49,511 nt of DNA from an uncultured Lachnotalea sp. (GTDB taxonomy: Bacteria > Bacillota > Clostridia > Lachnospirales > Lachnospiraceae). The position numbers and the translations under genes were made by a program. This document shows positions 1 through 8,238 of the stretch, in pieces. Positions within the stretch are counted from its first letter, which is position 1. Every line of letters begins with the position of its first letter. The notes under the pieces were generated by a model. It did not search any database. It saw only the letters and a program-made list of their open reading frames with translations, and was not told where the DNA came from. The DNA lies in the NCBI GenBank assembly GCA_948470255.1, contig CAOKOS010000016.1:1-49511 (forward strand), written 5' to 3'.

Positions 1-130
1 CGCTGCTTCCGCTGATTCTGTCGCGCTGGACATCATGGCCTGGATCTCCTCCTGGGAAAGTTTTGCATCCCCTCCCGCTGCTTCCGCTGATTCTGTCGCG
101 CTGGACATCATGGCCTGGATCTCCTCCTGG
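1..130. repeat. Exact 75-bp tandem repeat inside fliY
   Basis: Bases 1-55 recur without a mismatch at 76-130, a period of 75 bp (25 codons, in frame). On the minus strand the unit encodes SQEEIQAMM followed by an Ala/Ser/Glu-rich spacer. The first copy is cut by the window edge, so the copy number is unknown. Confidence 0.95.
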
Positions 131-819
131 CTCATTGTACCATCCGCCTGAATACCTGTCTGAATAATAGAATCCTCCGGTTCCGCCACAGGAGCTGTTT
201 CTGCCACCTCCATCGACTGAAAAGAATCTGCAAAAGGAGCCAGCAGACGCTTAATCAAGTCAATGGACATAATGTTCATAAATTCACTCTTTAAAACATC
301 ATCTCCGATTTCCAGCGTAAAGCGAACCAGCACCTGCTCTGTCCCTGTCGGAAAATATCTTTCTTTAAATGACAAATCATCTGTGATTTCAAAAGACTTG
401 GGAGTTGAAATATCCACCGGATAACCTAAAAATTCAGAAAGAGCCGTCGCCGAAGAACCCATCATTTGGTTCATGACTTCACAAACGGCGCTTACGTTTA
501 TTTCATCATCCATTACAAAGTCTTCTTCCGGTATCTCCGCTCCCATCAGAATACCCACAATAACGCGTACGTCATTGCGGCGGAAGATCATTACATTACT
601 GCCCTCCAGGCCTTTGACATAGGATATATCTACACCTACAGCCGGCTCCATGCGCTTAAATGAAAATTCGTCACTGGAGAGTACCTGTGCCACCGGCGTA
701 GTAATATTTACCTTTGTGCCCAGCAGGGTTGATATCGCCGTAGCTGAAGCGCCGAGACTGATATTCATTATCTCGCCTATGGCATCCAACTCCATTGCGT
801 TAAAGCTGTTAGCACCCAT
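1..819 (-). CDS. fliY: Flagellar motor switch phosphatase FliY, CheC-type (3' part missing)
   Basis: Runs off the left edge; 273 codons are visible from an ATG preceded by AAAGGAG. The N-terminal ~200 residues are a double CheC phosphatase domain. Each half keeps the E-x-x-N catalytic pair (E16/N19 in 'GEIMN', and the second pair in 'CEVMN' near residue 115). FliY dephosphorylates CheY-P at the motor, and its C-terminal FliN-like domain, expected beyond the window, joins the C-ring. Known FliY proteins usually begin with a CheY-P-binding EIDALL-type peptide. Here the CheC domain starts at once, and a similar peptide (SQEEIQAMM) instead occurs twice in the linker, from residues 229 and 254, as a 25-residue repeat. 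Last visible gene of the flagellar operon, 32 bp after flgC. Confidence 0.9.
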   Translation of the reverse strand, partial: MGANSFNAMELDAIGEIMNISLGASATAISTLLGTKVNITTPVAQVLSSDEFSFKRMEPAVGVDISYVKGLEGSNVMIFRRNDVRVIVGILMGAEIPEEDFVMDDEINVSAVCEVMNQMMGSSATALSEFLGYPVDISTPKSFEITDDLSFKERYFPTGTEQVLVRFTLEIGDDVLKSEFMNIMSIDLIKRLLAPFADSFQSMEVAETAPVAEPEDSIIQTGIQADGTMSQEEIQAMMSSATESAEAAGGDAKLSQEEIQAMMSSATESAEAA

Positions 820-851
820 TATCTAATCTCCTTTGTTGTATAGTTTCAAAT

Positions 852-1301
852 TTAACTTCCTATCTCCAAAGCTTTTTGGGCCATCAGCTTAATCGCATTC
901 AGTGCCGTTACATTCGCCTCATAGGAACGGGTAGCCGACATACTGTCAACTGTTTCCTTCAGCGCATCCACATTGGGCAGGTTCACATATCCATTTTCGT
1001 CTGCATCCGGATGTTCCGGATTGTAGACCTTTGTAAGCTCTGTATCATCTTCTATAATTTCCGCAACCCGGACTCCGGCATTCCGGCTGGAATACGCCTG
1101 TCCTTTGGAGACACTTCTCAGGACTGACTGAAAGGAATTGCCGCCATAGCTTTCCAGTACAACCTCTTTTCTACGGTAGGTCCCGCCGGATTCCGTACGA
1201 GTTGCATTCATATTTGCAATATTCTCTGCTGCCACATCCATACGCACTCTCTGTGCACTCATCCCGGAGGCGCAGATATTAAACGAACTTAAAAAAGCCA
1301 C
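852..1301 (-). CDS. flgC: Flagellar basal-body rod protein FlgC
   Basis: 149 residues, the usual FlgC length. The N-terminus has the rod/hook signature (SGMSAQRVRMDVAAENIANM), and the C-terminus has the matching helical segment (RSYEANVTALNAIKLMAQKA) with which rod proteins pack. FlgC forms part of the proximal rod across the periplasm-like space and wall. It starts with GTG behind GGAGGG. Its position is odd: flgC normally sits between flgB and fliE, but those two are adjacent about 12.7 kb upstream in this operon, and flgC lies between cheY and fliY. No other FlgC is visible in the window, so this is probably the only copy in the operon. Confidence 0.93.
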   Translation of the reverse strand: MAFLSSFNICASGMSAQRVRMDVAAENIANMNATRTESGGTYRRKEVVLESYGGNSFQSVLRSVSKGQAYSSRNAGVRVAEIIEDDTELTKVYNPEHPDADENGYVNLPNVDALKETVDSMSATRSYEANVTALNAIKLMAQKALEIGS

Positions 1302-1321
1302 TCTTCAATCCCTCCTGTTCT

Positions 1322-1684
1322 TTAGCTGCCTAAGATCTGATTCACGGCCTCTACAATACGGTCTGCGTTAAAAGGCTTTACGATAAAGTCCTTAGCGCCA
1401 TATTTAATGGCCTCCACAACCATACTCTGCTGTCCCATAGCTGTACACATAACGATCCTGGCCTCCGGATTTGTCTCTTTAATCTTTTTCAATGCCTGAA
1501 GACCATCCATATTAGGCATTGTAATATCCATAAATACCAGATCCGGCTTCTCCGCTCCAAACTTTTCTACCGCTTCTGCCCCATCTTGCGCCTCAACAAA
1601 ATCCGCAAAACCGTTCTTTGTCAAGGTGTTTTTAATCATCATCCGCATGAAGGCTGCATCATCGACTATCATTATCTTTGCCAT
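1322..1684 (-). CDS. cheY: Chemotaxis response regulator CheY
   Basis: 120 residues, a single receiver domain with no output domain. The acidic pocket (D8, D9), phospho-acceptor D53, T81 and K103 are all present. CheY-P made by CheA binds FliM/FliY at the motor and sets rotation bias. It sits between fliM and flgC inside the flagellar operon, beside its targets FliM and FliY, as is usual in Clostridia. The start is ATG. The gap of ~100 bp to fliM holds no convincing terminator, so co-transcription is likely. Confidence 0.95.
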   Translation of the reverse strand: MAKIMIVDDAAFMRMMIKNTLTKNGFADFVEAQDGAEAVEKFGAEKPDLVFMDITMPNMDGLQALKKIKETNPEARIVMCTAMGQQSMVVEAIKYGAKDFIVKPFNADRIVEAVNQILGS

Positions 1685-1783
1685 ATCTGTTTCCTCACTT
1701 TTTCTTCGTTTTTATATATAAACCTAATTGTACCCTTTGAGTATTCCATCATGCCATCCGGCTCATCACAAACCATATGTTTC

Positions 1784-2857
1784 TTAATCTGCCAATATTT
1801 CAGCCAATTCCTCCTGCTCCTGCTCTTCCTCTTCTTCAGAAGGATTTCCCACAAGCCCTTCAATCTGTACCGCGAGATTCTTTTTGGAAACTCCCATCCG
1901 CCCGGTAAACCAGGGCTGCCTTCCTACATACAAATTGACATTGCTGTTCTCCACCTTATTCAAATCAATAATATCTCCCACCTGAAGACGGTAAATATCA
2001 TTCAAGTTAAGCTGCACTTTGGCCAATTCCGCTGTAATCGGAAGCTGGGAATATCGAATATTTTCCAGAATAATATCCCTATTATCATGATAAGAAAAGC
2101 CTTTGGCAATATGCTTCCTGCTATCAATCAACAGGAAAATCAGCTCCAGCAAAGTGCCCGGCATACATATTCTTATTTTTTCCACCGCCAGGCCCGCCAC
2201 ATCCACATTTAAGTGAATGATCGCCACGGCCTCATCAAGTCCCACATCCTGCAGCATACTGGGGTTCGCTTCTACACGGGAAAGCGCAAAATCCAAATTA
2301 ATATAATTGGAAAACCCATCCTTCAGCGCCTGGATAAAATACTTCACCACCCGAAGGTACAAAGCCCTCTCCACGTCGGAATAACGATAATCACTTTCCT
2401 CCCTGACTACTTTGTCCCCGCCTCCCAGCATATGGCTGATCAGCGTAAGGATCAGTCCCGGAGTCACATACATATACATTGCAATATTATTTTTTACGCC
2501 ATCCGGTGTTGACACGTCAATCAGGGTGACTTCGTCATTTTCATGAAGACCATTTACATATTCATAATAACGCTTTTCCTGGACATCCAGAACCGTAATA
2601 TCCGTCATGGCGCGGAAAATACCGTTTACCTGAGAAGTTAAAATCCTGGCATAATTTTCATAAGAGCTGGTTAACATCTTCATACGCTCTTTTGTAAATT
2701 TCCTCGGACTATAGAAGTCATATTTATTATACTTTGTCTCCTCGGCCGGCTTTACGGTTTCCTTCTCCTCCACCTTCGTCTCAGCGACTGCCCCGCCGCC
2801 TCCGGACATGGATTTCAGGAGTTCGTCAATCTGACTTTGAGATAATACATCTGCCAT
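1784..2857 (-). CDS. fliM: Flagellar motor switch protein FliM
   Basis: 357 residues. The N-terminus has the CheY-P-binding peptide (LSQSQIDELLKSM) and a glycine run as flexible tether. A CheC-like middle domain follows (with 'HMLGGGDKV'), and the C-terminal ~80 residues are the SpoA/FliN-like domain ('LQVGDIIDLNKVENSNVNLYV'). The C-terminus is an acidic Glu/Gln tail, which is uncommon but harmless-looking. FliM bridges FliG and FliN/FliY in the C-ring. Upstream is motB with a gap of about 60 bp; fliL, which often stands between them, is absent. Confidence 0.95.
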   Translation of the reverse strand: MADVLSQSQIDELLKSMSGGGGAVAETKVEEKETVKPAEETKYNKYDFYSPRKFTKERMKMLTSSYENYARILTSQVNGIFRAMTDITVLDVQEKRYYEYVNGLHENDEVTLIDVSTPDGVKNNIAMYMYVTPGLILTLISHMLGGGDKVVREESDYRYSDVERALYLRVVKYFIQALKDGFSNYINLDFALSRVEANPSMLQDVGLDEAVAIIHLNVDVAGLAVEKIRICMPGTLLELIFLLIDSRKHIAKGFSYHDNRDIILENIRYSQLPITAELAKVQLNLNDIYRLQVGDIIDLNKVENSNVNLYVGRQPWFTGRMGVSKKNLAVQIEGLVGNPSEEEEEQEQEELAEILAD

Positions 2858-2918
2858 CGTTTCGCCACCTTTTTCTTATTCTGTCACAGCCCCCGGACAG
2901 GCTTTGCCCCATAGATCC

Positions 2919-3839
2919 TTAATTTTCAGGATCCACGGCTGGAGCCTGCATACTGGCGCCGCCTTCCGGCGGCGCGGTTCCCTCCACAGGAGCAAAGCCA
3001 GGATCTGTCTCTCCCTGCGTAGAAGGTACGCCTGTTGTCACAGTCGTCTTATCCTCATTGACGCCGCTGTTAAACTCTTCATAATATTCATTTAAAGAAC
3101 GCACTTCGGAACCCTCGTTAATCAAAAGAAGTTCCACACGGCGGTTCCTTGCCCTGCCTTCCGCCGTCTCATTGGTATCCACCGGCCTGAACTGCCCGTA
3201 GCTGATTCCCACCAGCTTTTCAGGCTCAATGACATTTCTCTGCTGAATAAAAACGCTGACCTCTGCTGCACGCATAGCCGAAAGCATACGGTCCTCTCTG
3301 GGTAAATTGGGCTGATCCGGGCTTTCCTGTGCCGTATGAGCCATGATATCAATCTGATTAATCTGTGATGACAGAGGATCAATCACATCGCAAAATATTC
3401 CCAGCACTTCCTGTCCCTGCTCTGTAATTGAGGAACTGTTTCCTGAAAAAAATGTTTTATCCTGGAAAGCAACATAAGTGTATCCATCGCCACCGGAAAC
3501 TGTCACTCCCTCAACGCCTTTTTCATTTAAAGCCTCCACCAGCTGCTCATACAACTGCTCGATTGCCAGGGCTTCCAATTCTTCCAGTTCTTCTGGAGTG
3601 ATTTCTTCCGGATCCATTTTTATCTCTCCGCTTATATTATCCTCACCCTCCGGCTGGTTAATTCCTATGGATTCTTCTGATGCCGTCGGATAAATACTGC
3701 GGATAAAAATTTTCAATTTATCCTGATCTATGGTAGACATGGAATACAGCATGACAAAGAAACACAACAGCAGCGTTACCATGTCACCATAGGTATCCAT
3801 CCAACTACCGCAGTCCTCGCCGCCTCCACGTTTTTTCAT
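2919..3839 (-). CDS. motB: Flagellar stator protein MotB
   Basis: 306 residues. A short cytoplasmic start leads into one transmembrane helix with the proton- or sodium-binding aspartate (D19 in 'YGDMVTLLLCFFVMLYS'). A linker and an OmpA-like peptidoglycan-binding domain follow (about residues 130-240, with 'ARNRRVELLLI' near its end). The last ~60 residues are a low-complexity Pro/Gly/Glu tail. MotB anchors the stator to the wall. Its ATG overlaps the motA stop as ATGA, so translation is coupled. The coupling ion cannot be told from the sequence alone. Confidence 0.94.
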   Translation of the reverse strand: MKKRGGGEDCGSWMDTYGDMVTLLLCFFVMLYSMSTIDQDKLKIFIRSIYPTASEESIGINQPEGEDNISGEIKMDPEEITPEELEELEALAIEQLYEQLVEALNEKGVEGVTVSGGDGYTYVAFQDKTFFSGNSSSITEQGQEVLGIFCDVIDPLSSQINQIDIMAHTAQESPDQPNLPREDRMLSAMRAAEVSVFIQQRNVIEPEKLVGISYGQFRPVDTNETAEGRARNRRVELLLINEGSEVRSLNEYYEEFNSGVNEDKTTVTTGVPSTQGETDPGFAPVEGTAPPEGGASMQAPAVDPEN

Positions 3840-4669
3840 CCTTCTCCTCCTTCAGAAGAGGGTCCCGCCTTCTCAGCCTTGGCCAAAAGCTTCTTTCTGG
3901 AACCCTGTTTCAGAGATGACAAAAGCTTTTCCCTAAGTGTCTTAGGGTTTTCACCCGCCATGATGGCAAGGACGCCATCCACAATGGTGGCGCAATATAA
4001 TTCCTCTTCATCTTGACGCACCCTCAGTTTTTTCGCTATAGGCTGAAAGATCATATTTGCAAGGGCGCTGCCGTAAAAGGTCGTAATCAAAGCTACCGAC
4101 ATATCCTGTCCCAAGGTAGCCGCACCGCCGCCATCGTCAAAATTCATTCCTTTTAACATGTTGATCAGACCGATCAGCGTTCCGATCATACCAAAAGCCG
4201 GCGCATAGGAAGAACCCTTTTCATAAAATCCTGCCGCCTGATCGTGGCGGAGCATCATGGTTTCCATCTCTTTTTCCAAAGTTTCCCGGACTTTATCCGG
4301 ATCACTGGCATCCACAATCATCAAAATACTTCTCTTTAAAAACGGATTCTTGATCTCTTCCGCCTTTTCCTCCAGCGCCAGAAGTCCGCTTTGTCTGGCC
4401 ACCATAGCCAGATCAACCAACTGATCCACCAGCTTCGGAATCTTATATTTACCACCCTTAAACATAATCACGAAATGTTTCGGGACCTCTTTCACTACGG
4501 AAAACGGGTAACTGGCAATCAGAGCCGCAATGGTTCCACCGATTACAATCTGGATACTGGGAACATCAATAAAATTTTGCAGCTTTGCCATTTCGGCAAA
4601 GTTACTGCTGATACCCATTACTACCAAAACTGCGCCCAACACAAGCCCAACCAGCCATGTAGGATCCAT
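3836..4669 (-). CDS. motA: Flagellar stator protein MotA
   Basis: 277 residues with four hydrophobic segments: two near residues 5-55 and two near 150-205 ('YAPAFGMIGTLIGLINML' and 'ALITTFYGSALANMIFQPIA'). The cytoplasmic loop between them carries the charged residues that contact FliG. MotA makes the ion channel of the stator with MotB, and the two genes overlap by 4 bp. The downstream end is Lys/Gly/Glu-rich. The start ATG lies behind a GAGG-type site. Confidence 0.95.
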   Translation of the reverse strand: MDPTWLVGLVLGAVLVVMGISSNFAEMAKLQNFIDVPSIQIVIGGTIAALIASYPFSVVKEVPKHFVIMFKGGKYKIPKLVDQLVDLAMVARQSGLLALEEKAEEIKNPFLKRSILMIVDASDPDKVRETLEKEMETMMLRHDQAAGFYEKGSSYAPAFGMIGTLIGLINMLKGMNFDDGGGAATLGQDMSVALITTFYGSALANMIFQPIAKKLRVRQDEEELYCATIVDGVLAIMAGENPKTLREKLLSSLKQGSRKKLLAKAEKAGPSSEGGEG

Positions 4670-4709
4670 GATCTCAATCCTCCTCTGTAATTAAAATACT
4701 ATCTATCAA

Positions 4710-4931
4710 TTATTCTGCTGTTCCTTTAAACAACAGCTCTCTTTCCCCTGGTGCAATACAGCTATGTAAAAATGCCACAATCTGCTCCTGAATGGATTCC
4801 ACTGAATCCCGCACCAGATAATACCGGCCGGTGGTCAACTGAACCTTCGTCTCAGGAATTTCTTTTATATATAAAATCTGAAAATAATTCAAGTACCGGA
4901 CAGCGCCATCCAGCCCAACTACTTTAATCAT
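4710..4931 (-). CDS. flbD: Flagellar protein FlbD
   Basis: 73 residues from the ATG at 4931, chosen because GGGGAG stands 8 bases before it. An upstream in-frame ATG at 4955 lies in the arm of a hairpin and has no good site. FlbD-family proteins are short, start with a metabolite-like motif ('IKVVGLDG') and contain 'LNYFQILYIKEIPETKVQL', with a small helical C-terminus. They are found between flgE and motA in Firmicutes. Their molecular role is poorly defined (suggested motility or assembly factor). Confidence 0.88.
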   Translation of the reverse strand: MIKVVGLDGAVRYLNYFQILYIKEIPETKVQLTTGRYYLVRDSVESIQEQIVAFLHSCIAPGERELLFKGTAE

Positions 4932-4957
4932 GCTATCTTCTCCCCGAATATCCATAT

Positions 4958-5004
4958 GGATTCCCCATGCCAGGTATAACTATTTCCCCCAGCATGGGGA
5001 ATCC
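4958..5004 (-). repeat. Perfect 13-bp inverted repeat between flgE and flbD
   Basis: GGATTCCCCATGC (4958-4970) and its exact complement (4992-5004) flank a 21-base loop in the 85-bp gap between flgE and flbD. No T-tract follows on the minus strand, so it is not a standard terminator. It could stabilise or process the mRNA, or reduce motor-gene expression relative to hook genes. Confidence 0.8.
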
Positions 5005-5016
5005 GAGGCTTATCTA

Positions 5017-5985
5017 TTAACGCTTCATATTTACAAGTTCTTCCAGAATCTGGTCGCTGACTGTGATAATCTTAGTATTGGCCTGGAAACCTCTCTGAGT
5101 GGTAATAAGCTCAGAAAATTCCTTTGCCATGTCCACATTGGATGCTTCCACATAGCCCGTAATCAGGCTGGAGGTCGCGCCTTTGCCCGGCGCTTTCGCC
5201 TGGCAAATACCAGAGTTGTCAGCCTTTGAAGCAGTATAATAACTGCCGCCGGCTTTTGTAAGACCTTCCTGGTTCTGGAACGTGGCAACAGCCACCTGGC
5301 CAATCACAGCTTCCTTAACCTCAACTGTATCTACACCGTTAACTGTTACGGGAATTTCGATACCTATGGTAATTACGCCCTCATTATCAATTTTCACACT
5401 CTTGGCTAAAGCAATCGTATTATTATCGGCTATATCACCATTCTGTGCGCAGACGCGGATGGGCACCAGCTGATCCTCATTAAAAGTAATGGGATCAGCT
5501 AAAGCATTGTTTCCGTTGGGTCGGAAGCCGTAAACAAAGTTATTGCTGTTGCTGTCCACCAGGAAGCCAGCGCTGTCGATTTTAAACTGGCCCACACGGG
5601 TGTACTGGAAATTACTTCCCTTAATGTCATCTGAAGTACCCGCCGGCACACTGGATACAGTCGGCATAGTCATAAAAAATCCTTCGCCGTCAATGGTAGC
5701 TGTAAGGCCGCCCATCTGTGTCGGCGTACTGGCAGTCATATCCACCCAGATGGAACCCATCATAGTACCGTAACCATACTGAGCCGCATTGACACCACCG
5801 GAACCTCCGGTATTTCCGGCTCCGCCGGTGGAATTGGTGGAAGTCTGATACATTGCCTCCTTAAACATATAGCTTTGGGACTTATAACCCGCTGTATTTA
5901 CGTTTGCGATATTATGACCGATTACATCCAACTTGTTCTGGTGTGCCCGCAGTCCTGCAACTGCAGAATCCATTGCTCTTAACAT
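5017..5985 (-). CDS. flgE: Flagellar hook protein FlgE
   Basis: 322 residues. The N-terminus is the rod/hook signature ('AVAGLRAHQNKLDVIGHNIANVNT'-type, residues ~8-31), and the C-terminus has the matching motif with 'SNVDMAKEFSELITTQRGFQ' and 'QILEELVN'. FlgE polymerises into the hook joining basal body and filament. The middle is shorter than in the enteric protein, as in many Firmicutes. It follows flgD and the TIGR02530 gene, a standard hook-module order. The start is ATG with a modest AAGGATGACGAG site upstream. Confidence 0.93.
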   Translation of the reverse strand: MLRAMDSAVAGLRAHQNKLDVIGHNIANVNTAGYKSQSYMFKEAMYQTSTNSTGGAGNTGGSGGVNAAQYGYGTMMGSIWVDMTASTPTQMGGLTATIDGEGFFMTMPTVSSVPAGTSDDIKGSNFQYTRVGQFKIDSAGFLVDSNSNNFVYGFRPNGNNALADPITFNEDQLVPIRVCAQNGDIADNNTIALAKSVKIDNEGVITIGIEIPVTVNGVDTVEVKEAVIGQVAVATFQNQEGLTKAGGSYYTASKADNSGICQAKAPGKGATSSLITGYVEASNVDMAKEFSELITTQRGFQANTKIITVSDQILEELVNMKR

Positions 5986-6062
5986 TTTTTCTCGTCATCC
6001 TTTCCGCTGTCATTCCGATGTATACTTCTGATACGCCGGACAAGCATCCTTTCGGTCCTGCT

Positions 6063-6443
6063 TTACATAATAACAGCACTGTCAATATTTGTAAAGATTC
6101 TGTCTTTCATATCGTCGGCCGACATGGTTGTCACCACCACGTTATTAGGAACATTCACGATAAATACACCCTGACGGCCAATAACAGCTACATCTTTGGC
6201 GCCTTTCAGCCTTGCTCCTTCCACGGCCTGTTCCAAATCGCCCATAAGTTGATTATCCATGGCGATTCCACGTTCTCCCATGCGTTTTGCCGCATGTTTG
6301 GAAAAATTTAAACCCTGGCTCTCAAGCGTCCTGGCCTTCAACAGCTCGCCGAAAGCAGCGCTGCCTGCAGGGTTTTGCCCCGTACTTCCCTGACTGATAT
6401 TGCCTGCTCCATACGGAAGCTTCTGTATCTCGTTTATGCTCAT
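6063..6443 (-). CDS. Flagellar operon protein, TIGR02530 type
   Basis: 126 residues. The C-terminal 80 residues match my recollection of the TIGR02530 'flagellar operon protein' family: 'FSKHAAKRMGERGI', a helix, then 'KDVAVIGRQGVFIVNVPNNVVVT' with a basic/hydrophobic alternation. The N-terminal 40 residues are low-complexity Gly/Ser/Gln. The gene lies between flgD and flgE, where this family is always found in Firmicutes. Its role is unknown; hook assembly is inferred from position. The start ATG has GGAG 8 bases before it. Confidence 0.82.
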   Translation of the reverse strand: MSINEIQKLPYGAGNISQGSTGQNPAGSAAFGELLKARTLESQGLNFSKHAAKRMGERGIAMDNQLMGDLEQAVEGARLKGAKDVAVIGRQGVFIVNVPNNVVVTTMSADDMKDRIFTNIDSAVIM

Positions 6444-6460
6444 AGGTCCGACTCCATTTC

Positions 6461-6958
6461 TTATTTTACATCTTCACCACTGGAGTTTCCATCACCTACT
6501 GAACTGGTAACATCACCGATTCCCAAAAGATGGCTTAAGGGATGGTCTGTGCTGTCTCCCTTGATTCGGAAGGTCGGTGTGCTTCCCGTCAGGTTCACAG
6601 ACTCAATCACACCCACTTTGCTTCCCGTCAAAATCTCTATGCCGGAAGCGTTTTCCTCAGTGATTGCCACTGTCACCTCTTTGCCAACCATTCCTGCCAC
6701 GTAGGTGGTTGTACTCATGGCGCTGGTTGCCGTCATAGTCTCTGTCATGCTGGATAAAGCCTGCACCATAGCCATCTGAGTCATCTGATTCATCATATCA
6801 CTGTTATCCATCGGATTTGTCATATCCTGATTCTGGAGCTGCGTCGCTAAAAGCTGGATATAACTGGTGATCGTCAATGTATTTTTTGAGTTACTTTGTG
6901 GTACGTAGACGCTCCCCGCGTAAGGGTTATCCGTCCCACTGACATTGTTAACTGGCAT
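6461..6958 (-). CDS. flgD: Flagellar hook assembly (cap) protein FlgD
   Basis: 165 residues. The N-terminal half has the family signature ('LLATQLQNQDMTNPMDNSDM' and 'QMTQMAMVQALSSM'). The short C-terminal half is a small beta domain ('GMVGKEVTVAI'). FlgD caps the growing hook and is needed for FlgE polymerisation. It lacks the full FlgD Ig/tudor-like domains of enteric proteins, which is common in Clostridia. The ATG is behind AAGGAGGA. The gene follows fliK by about 50 bp. Confidence 0.92.
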   Translation of the reverse strand: MPVNNVSGTDNPYAGSVYVPQSNSKNTLTITSYIQLLATQLQNQDMTNPMDNSDMMNQMTQMAMVQALSSMTETMTATSAMSTTTYVAGMVGKEVTVAITEENASGIEILTGSKVGVIESVNLTGSTPTFRIKGDSTDHPLSHLLGIGDVTSSVGDGNSSGEDVK

Positions 6959-7012
6959 AATTATCCTCCTTGCCTTTCTTATGCCCCTCTGTACCGGACA
7001 TCACTTATGTCT

Positions 7013-8185
7013 TTAAACAAACCCCAGTCTCAGCTGTTGTAAAAATGAGTCCTGGTCAGCCTGGCCTTTATGCTCCTGGCTTTCCTGCCTCTGCTCTCTT
7101 TGCTGTCCTTCTCTTTGCTGCTCATGATAGGGCTGTTCTCCTTCTGGCTGTCCCGTATAAATCACGGTTTCCTGTCCGGTTCTTTCCTCTAAAATAGAAG
7201 CCAACTCTGTCGCCCTGGAACTTAAAAGCTCCAGCGTCTTAGGATTTGTAGCTAAAATTGAAACTGTTGCTTTCCCGCTCTCATAAAGAACCTGAATGGT
7301 TAATTTCCCCAATGAGACCGGTTCCAGTTCGATGGTAAGGGTCCCATTACTTTCCGGGAACCTCTGGGCCAGCGTACGTCCCACATCATTTACTAAGGTA
7401 GGCTCGCTTGTTCTCACCGGTACGGAAGGCGCCTCCACCTGTTCGCGAATCCCGTATTCACGAGGCTGTTGAACTGCTGTGGATATTTGCGGTTCCTGGC
7501 CGCTTCCCTCTCTGGTATCCTCTTTAGCCTTTCCAAAAGTATTTGCCACAACTTCCGGTTCTTTCACTGTCTGCTGCTTCTCTGTCTGTGAAATCCCTGA
7601 AAGCTTGACTCCCTCTTCCGGCGCCTGAGCATCCTTCTGAGACGGCTCAACCTGCATATTCTCTGGAACCTGAAGTTTTTTCTCCGGCATTTCTTTTAAA
7701 AATCCCGGTGAAACCACCTCTGCCGCTTCACCTGTGGTCTGCAAAAGCCCTGCATCCCCGGAAAGATTTTCCAAAGCCGCGTTTTCCTGCGTTTCCGGCT
7801 GTATCTGCAGCGTTTCCTGAACCATTTCCAGTTCTGGGGCCTCTTCCTCTGGCTGCAAAGTCACTGCCTGGCCTGCATTTTCCTGAAGCTGCCAGAATAG
7901 TTCCAGTGGAACTTGTTTACTGTCCTGCACACCATCATCTTTTTCAGCTTCGTCTTCAGCCTGGCTCTCTTTGACGGGTTTTGTTTCATCTTTTTCGGCT
8001 TCCGCAGTTTTATCCCCGGAGCCTTTCCCTGAAACCGCCGAATCCTGCATCTGCTTTGAGTCGGCTTGATTCTGTTCCTTCAACAATTTGTTAAAAGTAG
8101 AGTCCGCCGCTCCCGCCGCTGCCCGGTATCCGGCCTTAGCGCCCATCTGGAGCATCGACATGATTTCTGTCTGAATTTTTTCCAC
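7013..8185 (-). CDS. fliK: Flagellar hook-length control protein FliK
   Basis: 390 residues starting at GTG behind AAAGGAG. The first ~260 residues are Gln/Glu/Pro/Lys-rich and look disordered, as expected for the molecular-ruler part. Residues ~265-345 are the conserved FliK C-terminal domain ('LTIELEPVSLGKLTIQVLYE', then 'ATVSILATNPKTLELL') that acts on FlhB to switch export specificity. The last residues are again Gln-rich. Position between fliJ and flgD is canonical. Sequence conservation outside the C-terminal domain is expected to be low. Confidence 0.9.
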   Translation of the reverse strand: MEKIQTEIMSMLQMGAKAGYRAAAGAADSTFNKLLKEQNQADSKQMQDSAVSGKGSGDKTAEAEKDETKPVKESQAEDEAEKDDGVQDSKQVPLELFWQLQENAGQAVTLQPEEEAPELEMVQETLQIQPETQENAALENLSGDAGLLQTTGEAAEVVSPGFLKEMPEKKLQVPENMQVEPSQKDAQAPEEGVKLSGISQTEKQQTVKEPEVVANTFGKAKEDTREGSGQEPQISTAVQQPREYGIREQVEAPSVPVRTSEPTLVNDVGRTLAQRFPESNGTLTIELEPVSLGKLTIQVLYESGKATVSILATNPKTLELLSSRATELASILEERTGQETVIYTGQPEGEQPYHEQQREGQQREQRQESQEHKGQADQDSFLQQLRLGFV

Positions 8186-8238
8186 TCGTTTCTCCTTTCT
8201 TTTTTATTTTTTATAATCATCGGCCTATAAAGCCGTGA

